A stretch of 64,000 bases of DNA from the NCBI GenBank assembly GCA_024741835.1, contig JAENRP010000047.1, positions 124,001-188,000 of the forward strand, given 5' to 3'. This DNA is from Diplocarpon mali. Taxonomy: Eukaryota; Ascomycota; Leotiomycetes; Helotiales; Drepanopezizaceae. Shown piece by piece: positions 22,427 through 35,394 of this stretch. The notes below the pieces were generated by a model that was not told the origin of the DNA, did no database searches, and worked only from the letters and a program-made list of their open reading frames with translations. The translations under genes and the position numbers were made by a program. Each line of letters starts with the position of its first letter. Positions within the stretch are counted from its first letter, which is position 1.

Positions 22427-25249
22427 CGTGAAGAAAGTGTCTATGAAAGAAAGATGCGAATTCGGTATCCAGTACTGAGAAGGATTATTAGAAAAGAGTG
22501 AAGCAGTTTCCGGAACCGAAGTGAACGTAGTCAACAGAGTTGAAAGAACACAGTTGGGATAAGTAGAGACAACGATACTTATAGCCATAGTGCTCAGGTA
22601 CGTTATAAGTATTGTGCTGAGCTTCCATATCCGAGCACCTGCCAAGGCGATCTATATGGAGACGATCGTGCTAAAGCTGGTTTTGGCGGATATCGATATT
22701 TGAAACATTAGTCGATCCGATTGTTGACCTCGCTTATACATGGAGCATATCGCTGAACGCATTCTTATTCTGCTCGCATGATTACTTTCATGCTGAGGAT
22801 TTTCTTTATAATGGTCGAAGGACAAGATATCGCCCTTACAACTTGAGATTTGCAAATTAATCACGCGTCCTGTAGTCGAAAGCAAAGCAGAGCGCGCACA
22901 CCAGTCTACTGCCCGTCCAGTCTAGAGTACTTCGCTAGATCGTTGGGAGAGTATCTTGGAAACGCTCGGATCTTGGCGTGCACTCTGCATCTGACCTCGT
23001 GCAATGTTCTTGCACTATACATGCATTGATTATTTATCGAAAACAACAACAACAAGTTGATAATCATTCCCGTTTCTTCCCACGCACGACGGGTATAGTA
23101 CTATAATATTGCCCTCCAAGATCACCTAAAGGCCGGTAATATTCTAGTTAGCCAAACAACTCTAAGACAGTATTACTTGGAAGCCCATGAACTTTCAAAC
23201 ACTTTAGCATATTGAAGACCCTGCTTGCTCTCCTTCTCTTAGTTAAGTGACAAGAAAACCTGAGTTGCTGGTGGGTTTTGAGCCCAGTCGTACTCTCAAA
23301 ATATAAAAATTGCGAGTAATCGATAGGACATTGGAATTGATCTGGTTTCAAATGAATTTGTTGGTGGACCTCGGTGTGTATAACACGCCTATATAACTCA
23401 GCTTCGATGGATCTTGTTTATCACTTAACAAAGGGATTTATCGTCTGGAAAATTGGCCAAACATATCCACAATACTCATTCTTCCGCAAGATTAATCTGT
23501 AGCAAGAGGCAACGAGTTCTTGCCCATGAATAGCATGATAGCGTCGTAAAGCCGACTTGCGAGTAAGTGATGGTGCTGTAATTCTGCTTTCAATGTCTTC
23601 GAAGCAAAATTTCGCCACTCGCAGCTCGCCTACAGCGTGCATTTCAGTTCATCAGCAACATTTGTCCTAGTTTCCTATTAAATCTGTTCCTAAAGCGCAG
23701 GACATAATTTTCAGGCTAAGAATGTATTTTTATATCAGGATACTCGTCAATTATAATGGAGAATCTCAATACATTACAGAATGGCTCTGATCACTACGTA
23801 GCAAGGACTGGAGTGTTGGTCAAAGAGTTCCCACAGCGATCTGTCTTAAAGCCTTGGCACAAGGTCCCACGAGGAAATTGTTTAAGAAGCACCAATCTAT
23901 CCCCAACTTCGCTAATCTGTAACTGAGTCTCAAAACCCTGACTCCAATGGTCTCTCTGACTCTCGCTTCACGCGCTTCATTAACTAGTAGTAATCGTCGA
24001 CATCCGTAAGGACTTCCGCGAAATCCAGCCTGGCTGTCCCCATAGCTCGCGGCCGTCGCACTTTAGCAATACGAGTCATGTATATCGGGTCTATCAAGTC
24101 GATGGCAAGACTCATGCCCTTTAACATGAAGCCCCTTTCCCTTTCTACAGTCTCGTCTCCAATTATATCTCACTTTGGACTGCACTGATCATAAAACCGG
24201 CGATGATAACTAATATTGACTGAGAAAGAAAATACCGCAGACGGAATCCAAATGCGTTAGCGGCGTGGTTTCGCGTGTCGTTACCGTTACTAACTAGTTT
24301 TGGCACACGGTGGTGGTTTAATTCTGGTTAGGATGATTTTACAAGAATGCGCATCAAGCGATTCACCACCCGAGAATATTTTCAAGATTGCTATCATTAA
24401 TCATGATGTTTCCCACGGACATAGAGAACGCTTGATCATTTCGAGTATCTCGGTTAGTGATATTCTTCAAATCCATTAGGGTTCTTTTCGACGGGAGTAG
24501 CTAGCGAACATAAATAATTTCCAGATTCCGACTGCGAACCACGAAATTTTGGTACTGCAGCAACCGCTCCTAAGATACGGAGCTTCTAGATGCAAAAGAG
24601 GCTCGATCTAAATTCGAACTTCAGGTCTAGAAGCTAGTATGACCCCTCAGTTTCATTGAATCCTCTGAAATGAATCATATCTAGTGACAAGTAGAACTCT
24701 TAAAGGCTTTTCAAAGCTATGAGATACAGGCTCCGCCTAACCTGACAGCATTCTCTTTAGTAGCGTTTTAATCCCGTCAGATCGAGCGATGTTTTTGCAT
24801 CCCCACTTTGCAGCCCCTGAGTTAAGCGAGAATATACTAGAAGTCAGCAGTTCTGCGCTTTGACGCTGCTCCCCGAGCTGAGTCCGATCTCTCTGGTAGA
24901 CCGAGACTCAGATTATGGAATAGATGATACCAAGATCATGACTTGTGGAGGTAGTAGAATCAATTCGTTTCATGGCTGTTGATCTGTTGAATTGACCGAG
25001 TCTGAAGATGATGGTTAAATCAGTGCTTTCCACGTTGTCCTCGAGGACCACAGTCCCGACGATGACCTGCCATCAGAGTACTGGCATCGAGAGGAAATAC
25101 TTGATAGTCTTTTTGAGTAATATCATTTGATGCTAAACTTGAATAAGCTTTCCCAACTCCTTGAAATATGAGAATTTCGAAATATGATAATGTCCAAACA
25201 CTAGAGCTCTCCTTTTAGCTCACTGATAACGTGGCTACCACCAGTTCTC
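22427..25249. other. Gene-poor AT-rich intergenic sequence
   Basis: 2.8 kb with only short, unrelated open frames (none above 78 codons that I can assign). The left end is the promoter side of the LPMO. I see no transposon ends or domain signatures here. Confidence 0.5.
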
Positions 25250-28101
25250 ATGCTTTCAGCTTCCTGTAGCCCTCTTTTCTGTCTTGCGCAAACCATCCTA
25301 GCTGGACACGGAAGGTCGTACATTGAGGAATATATCGTCGCCTTTGTTTGTTCTCTGTCACCCGTCTCGGCACGGCTCCACTCGAGTCAACACATTCTTC
25401 ACTTCTCGTCCTATTTTGCGAAACACAAACCAAATTTTTCGCTCACAAAAGAAAAACAAATCCTAACACATCAAGCGCCCATCCACTACAACAGGATTGA
25501 TTCGTTGTCGCAAATTAGGTTCTCAATCTTTCCCAACGCTCCTCCATTCACCCCTCTATTCACCATCTCGATCTAAGCCCTCTACCCCCCCCCACCCCCT
25601 CTCTATCTATCCATCTCTAAGAAAGACTACGGTGTTAGATTGTCATTTCCTCAAAAACTCATTAAATGATAGATAAAAATGCAAAGAAGTTTTCCCTCTC
25701 TTCGTCCGCCTCTCCTTCTCAGTTAAGCGGGGGAGAATGCGATATGGCAACGGATGGCAGATGATTAGAAGAGTTCCAGGAGAGATTGGAAATGGGGAAT
25801 TATATGCGTTTTGTTAGCAGTCAGCTGAAACCGTGGAATGGGCCGAGCGATGTATCGCTTACTTTGTTGACATAGGTGGGGTGGGGTATACTTGGATGGC
25901 TTAGGCGCGCAACCGGGAATGGAAGACGCTCATCGGCTAGCCCAGTGCATAATCTCAAAACTTATATTCTCAGACCGTTTCTCTCAAGGAGTGTTTGGAG
26001 TGATTTACGAGGCCGTTGAATCGGGCTCGTAGGTCAATCATGACCTGGCAAAGACCACGAGGCTTGAGGAACCGTCGCTTATCTGGTTGAGGAAGCTATC
26101 TGTTCTGGAATCTGCTTCGCCGAGAGACTGCAATGACGAAAACAAGTCAGAATAACTTCCCTTGCGAGTCTCTGAATTTCCATAGCTCCTCATCTCCTTC
26201 CTCATCTAATGTATCCCGGTCGTCATCGCAATGGTCCTTTTCGACATCTGAATCTTTCCTATCCGCCCCTACGGCTATCCCCTAAGCGACCAGATCCTCT
26301 CCGGACTCATTAGAGATCTCGGGAGGAGGATCGTAATCCGCACCTCTCCCGAGGCTACGGTGCTCTTTTCGCCGAAGGTCGATGATGAGACGCTGGTGTT
26401 ATCCACCGCGTTACTTGACTTGTGGTGCTTGATAAGGTAACTTGTGATGCGAAGCCAATGCCTGCTCCGATACCTTCTGGTAGCGAGCTTGATCGGGCCC
26501 ATGCATATATAATTATAGTAAGCTACGGTTTGGCTGCCCTCAAGATGTTGAAGCTCCAGAATGGAGAGCTGAAACAGTGTGGGAAGTCATCCGCCCAAGG
26601 ACTTCTAAAGACGACCTCTTCACAATTGTATTTTTCACCAAAACTATCGTCGAGTAAATCTCAAATTCGTGTATGTTTGTCCAGGTTAGGTCGACGTAGA
26701 TGTGATACGAAGCTGGTTTGCGGCATAACCCTATATTGTAGCGGATGATGCGGCAACGGCAGCCAAGAGATCCTTGGAGGCTTGTGAGCATGCGACTATC
26801 TGTCCTGTTGTGCACTGTATTCTCCTCGGTCTCGGATTCTTCTAACTGTATACTGCTTATACGAGTTTGTCGTCGCTGTAATGAGAATATAGTCTGCTCT
26901 CGCACTCGCTGAGCATGTCTTGAGCAGGGCCCTGCGCGTTTATCTCGTCTCTTGAAACAGATGCCGCGACGCCACATACTACCTCAAACTCATCTCGAGA
27001 TACAAGCGCCTGGCACTGCTATTTGTCTTCATGTCTTGAATTGGCCTCTACCTGATGCAGACGTCAACATATCACCTCGCAGCCGCTTCACCAACTTATC
27101 ATCTTGTATAGACAGGTCCTCGCACCGGTGAGCCAAGCTCATCATCCTGGCCCTCTGAAATCTCGCCATAAGAACAGCCGCTGCGTCGATAGGGCCGGAA
27201 GGCAACTGGTGCATTGGATAGATATCTTGAACAGATAATGTGGGGGTCCCGCACATCGAAAGTAGGGAAAGCTGGAACGTAGATGAGCGGTCTGGCACCA
27301 AAAGACAGCTATCGATTAGGACTCCTGTGCTCTGGCAGCTTTCGCTGTTAAGATGATCCGGTCAGAAATCTAACGTCGAATCTAGAGTGTAGATGGTGTC
27401 ACATGATTTCATACGATAGTTAATACCTTCCACTTCCCGCCACCACGACTCGATGCTGGCTGCCACCTTAATCCGGCTGCAGTGCCGGCCTAATTGTCCA
27501 GGCTTCTGCAGGGTGCAAGCAGAACAAAACAAAACAAACAAATCCAAACTAACCCCGACCAATTCAAACCAATCCAAACAAATTCATATCAGTTCAAAGT
27601 CCGAGGCGTAGTCATCACGTCACTCGAGCACGTGCGTGGAACCGCCCGTTGCCATCTCTGGCCGAAAGAACGAAAGGTCCGGGCTGTCCGAAGAACGAAT
27701 GACCGAGCTGTGCCGAGCCAGCCATACCTACCCAACGAACCTCCGAACAGAATAGAAGTAGAAGCTGGCGAGCTGGAGTTGGGTTGAGTTCCGAAGGAGA
27801 GTGACGTCACGGTTATATCGAGGACGGTGGATCAGAACCCGGGCAGGAATCCATTGAAGAGTAAGATTTCCAATTTAGCTATTTAGAGAAGTAGTCGAAC
27901 GGCTCGAACCTTAAAAAATTGCTACAGTGGACTGGTCCATATATAATAATGCTTTGTATATTTCGGATACGATGGATCACGCATCGGACAATTTTTCTGG
28001 CTATTCGACATTCAGTGTATATATAATACTTGAGATTTCTTCCTTCAAGTACGTTTGAGTATAAAGTACGGTTTAAAGTTTTTCAATCCGTCGTACTCGA
28101 A
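25250..28101. other. Gene-poor region with decayed coding-like fragments
   Basis: Coding-like fragments are interrupted by stops. One example is a plus-strand stretch around 26265-26445 with low-stop composition (GYPLSDQILSGLIRDLGRR). Another is a minus-strand stretch at 27029-27301 (DDKLVKRLRGDMLTSASGRG). I cannot assign either to a family or link them by introns, so they are left uncalled. A short CT/C-rich tract lies at 25578-25600 and a degenerate decamer repeat at 27530-27600. Confidence 0.4.
27530..27600 (+). repeat. Degenerate CAAT/CAAA decamer tandem repeat
   Basis: Roughly seven degenerate units of the form CCAATCCAAA (variants AACAAAACAA, CCAATTCAAA, CAAATTCATA, TCAGTTCAAA) follow one another. 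Boundaries are approximate. Confidence 0.6.
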
Positions 28102-28317
28102 ATGAGCAGACCGCGAGTAGACAGTCGGCCTTTACCCATGTCAGCATCAGCATCAGCATCCAGATCCAGCGAGATAAGAAGAAACTTGGAAGAAAGAAAA
28201 GCGACGATGGAAAACAAGGGCAGGGAAAAAATGCAAACACACGGCGCAGCTTATCGCCCAGCCCCCGGCTCTCTTATTGGAGGATCTTTTACGGGCGATA
28301 GATCCGGCTACTCGTAG
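28102..28317 (+). CDS. Candidate small ORF, 71 residues
   Basis: An ATG at 28102 opens a 71-codon frame starting MSRPRVDSRPLPMSASASAS, with a charged middle (SSEIRRNLEERKATMENKGR) that could form a helix and a Gly/Ser-rich end. The ASASAS part comes from an AGCATC-type trinucleotide run. An upstream ATG at 28030 is in frame. No family is recognised and there is no supporting context, so this may be chance. It lies alone in a gene-poor stretch. Confidence 0.25.
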   Translation: MSRPRVDSRPLPMSASASASRSSEIRRNLEERKATMENKGREKMQTHGAAYRPAPGSLIGGSFTGDRSGYS

Positions 28318-31300
28318 TACTAAGTATATTGTTCTCTGGACAGTGTACGCAGCAAGTGGAATGCGATAGCCGTAATTTAACCCTAGCACCGAAACACCCC
28401 TGGATCAGGACCCAGGGCTCGGAAACCCCCTGCGATCACTAATTATTAGATCGAACCTCATTATAAAGACCTTTCTGTTTAACCATTTGTATAGCTAGGG
28501 TTTTCGGTATACCTGGGCAAAACGATTGGTTTACTGCCGATCTTGAACCAATGAATGACACTATATTGCGACAGAATATACGTCAAAAAGTAAGAGTCAG
28601 ATTTAGTTTGAGGATATGATACTTTTTCCTTTACTGGGTATGTTGATTCCTACTAAAGTCAACGCGATATACTTTTGCGTAGACTAAATAAACACCACAT
28701 TAGCGCGTGTAGATTGGTGGCTTTGTAAGGTTAAATACACTTTCATGTGGTGTTTGTCTGGCCTATGACACGGTACGTTTTTGAAAGCCAGAAAGTGGAG
28801 AATATACAGCTTTCGTCGCTAGTGCAGAGTGTAAAAATATCTCCTGGAAAGGAAATTATAGTAAGAGCTTGACTATGTAAAGTTGAGTGAGATAAGAATC
28901 TACTTTTCAGACTTGAAAGATGAGGACTCTTCAACTTCATTTTGAGAATAAGTATTTATCGCCGACATATTACACATCTTCTATGCTTAATTTGCAAGTT
29001 GTATTATTTTTTATTACCAACTTCATAGCAACTAAACAGTACCAAAACAACACTCAAATGGTACAAGAGGGTTGTTTGGTGTAAAGATGGTTCGTTGATT
29101 TCGCTCCAAGAGCGAGCGGTCTATGTGTATCAATAAATTAGTAGCACGAGCTAGCGACGTCTTGCTTTGCCCAATTTCGCCGCCTATCTAGTATCAATAG
29201 TACGTATCACTGTACGAAAGTAATGTGTGAAATAGTAATAAACTCAATATTACTATTGATTAGTATATTTTTATCTATGTTTCACTTCTGAAGTTCATGT
29301 TGATACTAAAATCATCAATCAATTATTAGACTTTATAGTTAGAAACTCTGACATCCACGGCTTTTACGATCAAAGAATAATACTAAATTCCCCGCCAGAT
29401 GAAAAACAAAAAATAGAAGCGATTTTGAATGGCTGATAAAAATTTTGTTTCGACTTTTCTCATATCTGAAATATAGAGTTTCAAAGATTTACATTATCAA
29501 ATCATCGAGCGCAGACAAACCGCTTCGCCCGGACATACCGGCTTCCATTGCCCGAATACAGGGTAGGGGTCCTTGTAATTATGAGGTCAACCTCAACTAT
29601 GTACCTGATAAGCGACAAATACAATACAGTGCGTCGCCTGCCCCTCCCCACCCCCCTGCGAGAATAAAAACAAGGATTGCATTCTCTTCTTGGCCTGATT
29701 CACTTCAGTAGATTTGCATGCGCATACCTCGCAGATAAAGGTATACTCTTCTGTATCGTACTATTGTTATCAGGCTTCTTCTTTGCACAGTAAGCAGGCC
29801 AGGTGGGCGTTTGTTTTGGTTTCGCAGCCGCAGTTACCACTGCCGATGTACTCAGCCACGACGGCTCAGCAGACCCGCAGAAACGAAAGGAAAAGCCGGA
29901 ATATATGTACGACAAGGGATGCACTTGGTAAAGCTTGAGATCGAAACACGGCGTTCACCGGCCTCCCTTTTCTCTCCTTCTCGCGCTCTCTCAGCCTGAT
30001 CTCAGCATGTCATCAAAACAAAGTCAGAACAAGTTTGAAAGTGCAATTAATTCATAAACCCGTAGAAACCCCTCCGCCCACGCCGCAATAGATGTCAAGA
30101 ATAAATCGCGCAGAAACTGGACTGGACGAAAAGACTCTTTCGAGGAGTCTGGCAGTTTGGTACCCCCAGGCAAGACCTTTGCCCGCTTTTGGATACTGGA
30201 TGAAAACTAGATCTTTGCCTGTGATAGTGTAGAAAGTTTCTGGAAAAGAATATAAGCCGACTTAAAACACCTTCTTCTACCGTAAGAGAACCGACGCAGG
30301 CTATGGTCCAAAATGAGTTCTGGCACAGCTTTTATACAATTGAGTATTTGTTCATTGGGGAAGGGAAGGTGGAGGGCTCCGCATAGCAGAGCTTCTAGAA
30401 AACCCCGCAGGCCTTTGACGCCGCTTTAGAAAACATGCCTGATGGCGCACGTCCTCGGGCTTATTGCTAGTACCGAAGGTCAAAATCACAGGTAGCGCTA
30501 GCTCTTGTTTGGCATTTAGCACGGACAGACTTCCCTCTACAACCTATTTATAGATATCTGCTTGCCAATGCCAATACACTCCAGTCGAAATAAACACTGG
30601 GAGGTCAAGTGCCCCTTCATTTCACTGTACCTGTGAGGGAATCAGAGAAGTTCATTATCGTTATAGTGCCGTAGAAACATGGGAGCCCCATCCCTTCCCC
30701 ACCCCTTACCATCTGTGTTTGACTCTATAAATGGTATAAGATACCGAGAAACTTATCAGCAAAACCCCTCTGGCAGCGGCTTTGGCCCCCGAGTCAAATT
30801 GTCGCTTCGTAGCCCCTGGCCGACACTGACCCGGACTCGGGCTCGGCCTTGAGTTCCCAATGTTCATTATTGAATGACAGCCGGGCGCTAGTCTTATTTG
30901 TGGGCTCAGATAGTTGAACTTGCCTCTTCTCTTGAGAGTATTAAATTTGCAGCCAAGGAAGCTTACTACAAAGCCAATGGATGCTTGTATCTCTTGCATC
31001 GCTTGTCCGAGCTTAGCCATAGCCTGCATACTGACAGGCTTCCGAGATTCGGGTTTCGAAGCGAAGGCCTGAAGAACCGATAGGGGGAGGAGGAGTGGAG
31101 CTGCCATATCTGGAGTACCACGCAAATCCCAGCTAGGGCAGCTAGGAAGGTTACTCCATTGGGAATGCAGTCCCGCCAAATTTGCCTTCTGGGAACTTGC
31201 TCGAGAGTACTTAATCAACATAATGTCCTTCAAAGATAAGAGGCCCTTTTATGCGCTCCACCAAATTACTCCCTCCCTTTTCACCACCGAGTGTAACAAG

Positions 31301-31370
31301 CCTGACAACTCTCCTTCGTTGTATAATCTGGTAATCCCGGGGCCGTAAGACACATAGTAGTTGGGCTATC
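28318..31370. other. Gene-poor AT-rich region upstream of the permease
   Basis: Holds one MITE copy (28671-28774) and otherwise short frames. The 175-codon minus-strand frame at 30706-31233 lacks recognisable motifs and overlaps the permease promoter, so it is not called. The last few hundred bases should contain the permease promoter. Confidence 0.45.
28671..28774. mobile_element. MITE of the ACTTTGTCGCAGG family, degraded copy
   Basis: Left end ACTTTTGCGTAG and right end CCTATGACACGGT correspond to the arms of the intact copies at 46018-46133 and 57438-57551. Internal sequence is shared too: CCACATTAGCG matches the reverse complement of GCTAATGTGG in the 46-kb copy, and GTAAGGTTAAATACACTTT matches CAAGGTTAAATATACTTTT in the 57-kb copy. 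Confidence 0.65.
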
Positions 31371-33080
31371 ATGAGTCTCAATGGGAAGACGACCAGTGAT
31401 TCCGCGTCCTCGCCGCGCAGCGACTCTCTAGCCCGGGATGCCGAAGCTGGCGAGCCTGGCTTGAAGAGAAATTTAAAGGGCAGACATATGCAGATGATAG
31501 CCATAGGTGGTTCCATTGGCGCCGGTCTCTTCGTCGGATCCGGCGGTGCTCTCGCCAAAGGTGGTCCTGGTTCCCTGGTCATCGACTTCATCATCACTGG
31601 CATGATGCTGCTGTTCACTGTGAACGCTCTTGGCGAGCTTGCTTGTAAGTAGGAGTTCTTGCAGTTCCCTCAATACAGACTGTGCTCTGACACTTCTCCA
31701 GGCTTATATCCTGTCGCTGGATCCTTCTACAACTACTCCATTCGCTTCATCGACCCGGCTTGGGGCTTTGCGATGGGTTGGAATTACGCCATGAATTGGC
31801 TGATCGTATTGCCTTTCGAGCTTACTGTAGCCGGTGTCACCATCGCTTTCTGGACTGACAAAGATGGATCTGGAAACCCGTCAGTGGACGTTGCCGTTTG
31901 GATCGCCATCTTCTTGTTTGTGGTCTGTGTTATCAACTTTTTTGGGGTTAGGGGTTATGGAGAAGTTGAGTTCTTCCTCGGCTGCATCAAAGTCGTGGCG
32001 ATTATCGGTTTTATCATCCTGGGTGTCATCATCGACTGCGGTGGTGTACCAACTGACAGCAGAGGGTACATTGGAGCCAAGTACTGGCATAACCCTGGTG
32101 CCTTCAAAAACGGCTTCAAGGGCTTCTGTTCCGTCTTCGTCACTGCCTCGTTCGCCTTCGGTGGAACTGAACTTGTCGGCTTGGCCGCTGCTGAGGCCGC
32201 CAACCCAAGGAAATCCATTCCCAAGGCCACCAAGCAGGTATTCTGGCGTATTGCTCTTTTTTACGTCCTCTCACTCTTCCTCCTTGGCCTCATTGTCCCA
32301 TCCGACAATAAGAATCTCTCGTCTGCATCTGGAGGAAACACCCGTTACTCGCCATTTGTCTTGTCTTTCCAACTCGCCGGCATCAAGGTCCTCCCATCGA
32401 TCTTCAACGCTGTCATAACCATTAGTGTTCTCTCCGTCGCCAACTCTTGCACCTTCGCATCCACCCGAACGATCCAAGCCCTCTGTGCCGCCGGGATGGG
32501 TCCAGCCATCGGTGCCAAGGTCGACAAGAAGGGACGTCCTTGGGTTGTCTTGATCGTGGTTCTTCTCTTCGGCTTCCTGGCCTTCGTGAACGAAGCAAAG
32601 GATGGATCAACGATCTTCGACTGGCTGCTGTCTCTTTCCGGTCTTTCCAACTTCTTCACTTGGGGGTCCGTCTGCCTCGCCCACATCCGCTTCCGTCAGG
32701 CTTGGAAGAATGCTGGTCGCACCACTGATGACTTACCTTTCGCTGCCATGTTCGGTGTCACCGGTTCGTGGATTGGATTCATCCTCAATATCCTCTGCCT
32801 CATCGCCCAGTTCTACGTCGCTCTCTGGCCCGTTGGAGGATCACCCGACGCTGAGACGTTCTTCAAGGCCTATCTCGCTGCCCCGATTGTCCTGTTGTTC
32901 TTCTTTGGACATAAGATCTATTACAAAGAATGGAACTTGGGTGTAAAACTCGCCGAGATCAACGTCGATGAGGGGAGACGGGAGGTTGATCTGGTTGCAT
33001 TTAGAGCTGAGATGGATGCCGAGCGTGCTGAGAAGGCAACCTGGTCGTGGCCCAAGAGACAGTTGGACTTTTGGTTTTGA
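31371..33080 (+). CDS. General amino-acid permease (APC superfamily, yeast GAP1/AGP-like)
   Basis: Two exons, 31371-31644 and 31702-33080, give 550 residues, the normal length for fungal amino-acid permeases. The proton-coupled transporter sits in the plasma membrane and imports amino acids. The cytosolic N-terminus ends with LKRNLKGRHMQMIAIGGSIG and GAGLFVGSGGALAKGGPGSL, the conserved TM1 signature that binds the substrate backbone. Further hallmarks are YPVAGSFYNYSIRFIDPAWG, FAMGWNYAMNWLIVLPFEL, the TM6 stretch ASFAFGGTELVGLAAAEAAN followed by PRKSIPKA, SVANSCTFASTRTIQALC and SLSGLSNFFTWGS. About 12 membrane spans can be seen, with a hydrophilic C-terminus ending WPKRQLDFWF. The 57-nt intron has a GTAAGT donor and TCCAG acceptor. 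Codon use and frame are clean; it looks functional. Substrate range is not readable from sequence. Confidence 0.95.
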
Positions 33081-35394
33081 GATTCTCTGGAAGTATAGTA
33101 GTGGTATTTTCTTTTTAGACACGGATGGGACATTCCCTAAAATTATAAGATTTATATGAAACGCCGACAAACTAATACATACCCGTTTGTAATATCGATA
33201 GACATCCCGACTCTCATTGCTTCTGTACGTTAGCTTGCTTGCCGCCGAAAAATTGAGGATTCAGCACATGAAACTGCTATCTCCCTGTCTCGGAAACCGA
33301 GACTTCAGGTCCTCAGCGCTGCTTCGAAGTCGGTGGATACTCGATTCTTCCCAGTCAGAACGGCCAGGATCTCCTTTGCGTGACATCTGCCGTAGTTGTC
33401 AGTCATCATTTACCACCTGCGTGATGCCGTTAGTATTTCTCAGGGCACGGTTGGGTACGAGTTCGAACCAGCTGATGGGAAATGGCAAGAGGACGGGAGC
33501 GGAAGGCGTTTAATACGTAAGAGTCCACGTGACCATCTCCAACCCAACATCAGCCCACCTCTCGGAAAACCGTCAAATTCGGCTGTGCAGGGCTCGGAAT
33601 TGAATACATCCATATCAACTCTTAGTCATAATATAGTGTCTTTAGACCATGTTCGTCACTTCAGTCGGGCTCCGTGGCCCTCCAGACCTGGGCCTCAAAA
33701 ACAGATACCTGTATGCTGACAGAGACCTTTGATATAGTTCAACCACCACCTCTTTATCGCAAACTCTCAGTTCTGAAGTTCTTATAGTATTATATCTGCG
33801 TAAATTGAGCATTATCTTGCCTTCGTTACTCAACATAGTTCAGCATTGTTTGGATAAATATCATCCCATTCATGACAGACTCTGCAGACCTCGAAACCAA
33901 GAAAGCTTGCATGGAGTCTTTTCTCATTACTGCATGAATAAACATCCTCTATTTCTTTTATAAAAAATTCATTCTTTTCTTTCCAGTCATTGACTGCAAT
34001 ATTTCAATTCACATCTCCCAGTTTTCCATCATATTTTCAACTCGTCCTTTGGTGTTCATCTATATGGTACATTGGTAGTACCTCTCACCTCTTCTGGGAA
34101 ATAGCTTGAATTCAACTAATGAGGTAAGCTATCATTTAGCGGCTCGCCATTCGACGACGCTTGCTTGATTGCGTATTCGAGTATCGAGTCCCGGTTCAGG
34201 CTTTATGCCCCCTGCCCATATACAACCCACGTCTTTACCTGCGGCAACTTCTAAGACCAAACTGGGACTCGTCTAGCCTTTGCATTCGTACTTTTTCGTC
34301 CCAAAATTAATATGCGATCTGTATTGTCTATCAATTCAAGTAAGGCCTGGAGCCCTAAATATTTTCGGTGGGGAGGCTCGAGATCATGCGATGTTTCGAG
34401 CAAGTCGCCTTGTGTAGTTTTTGGGAATGTATCGCGTCTTCGTTGGGCCTCAGGTCACAGGGATTGGACATGAACTGGATCGTGGTTGAGGTTTTGGACG
34501 AGGCAGAGACCTTGAGTCATGGAAAAAATTCGCACCTGAGGTCTTCGGGTTTATCAGTAATGACACAGCTGCTAATGATTCTCTGCTGAAGACAGGAAAC
34601 CGGCCAACAAGTAAAGTAAGTCCTCCCCCTGTTACCAAATATTCTCACACTTTGAAAGAGCTCGCAATATTGATAACCAGAATATAGATATGAAAATGAA
34701 ATTAAACAAAGATTAAACGTGACTGCGGTAGACATTTCCTCACAATGTAATGTTCAGAGACTAAAGCATGATAAAGATGGCCTGCATTGGTAAATCAATC
34801 TCCGCCCAGAGATTACAAACACTGTGCTTTATCTCGAATCTTGTAGTCCCAGATGTTATAATATATTGCATACTGATTTGACATATTTTCCTTGTAACAG
34901 AAGACTACAGGTAAGCGTTGACAGGCGAAAATCAAGCGAGAGGGGCGTGCACGTCCCTCGAACAAAGTCAACAAACCTCAACAGGGGAGAAATTTAAGCT
35001 CGCCGGTATACCCATAGACACATGGTCAAGCGGAGAGCTAGGCAGGTGGGGGGAATGGTGCCGGTAAAACTATGATCTAGGCCATGGGCTACCGGGAAGA
35101 GGCGGCTATTATGACGCTCGGTATCTTGATGTCACATGACCCAGTTGGGGATCGTGTGGAATATGTAAGAATTTTGACCTGAAGTCTGTGGAAACATTGA
35201 AAGAGAAAAAGGCTGATTGAATTCTTGAGGTATCGATGACTAAGACGAAGTATACAAGCTGGTGATTTCCAAGTGGTTAACAATTATCCGGGTGACATGA
35301 CAACCTGAGCAGCAGTTAGATCCTGATTCCATGTCTTAGAGGATCAAGAGATGCGAGTGTGCCCCTACCTTGAATTAATACTCTATAGGTTATA
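33081..35394. other. Intergenic, no gene seen
   Basis: 2.3 kb with short frames only. A near-palindrome GAGGGGCGTGCACGTCCCTC lies at about 34940-34960. Confidence 0.5.

Noticed and set aside
30706..31233. 175-codon minus-strand frame upstream of the permease
   Set aside because: No domain, unlikely composition and overlap with the permease promoter; a chance frame is the simpler explanation.
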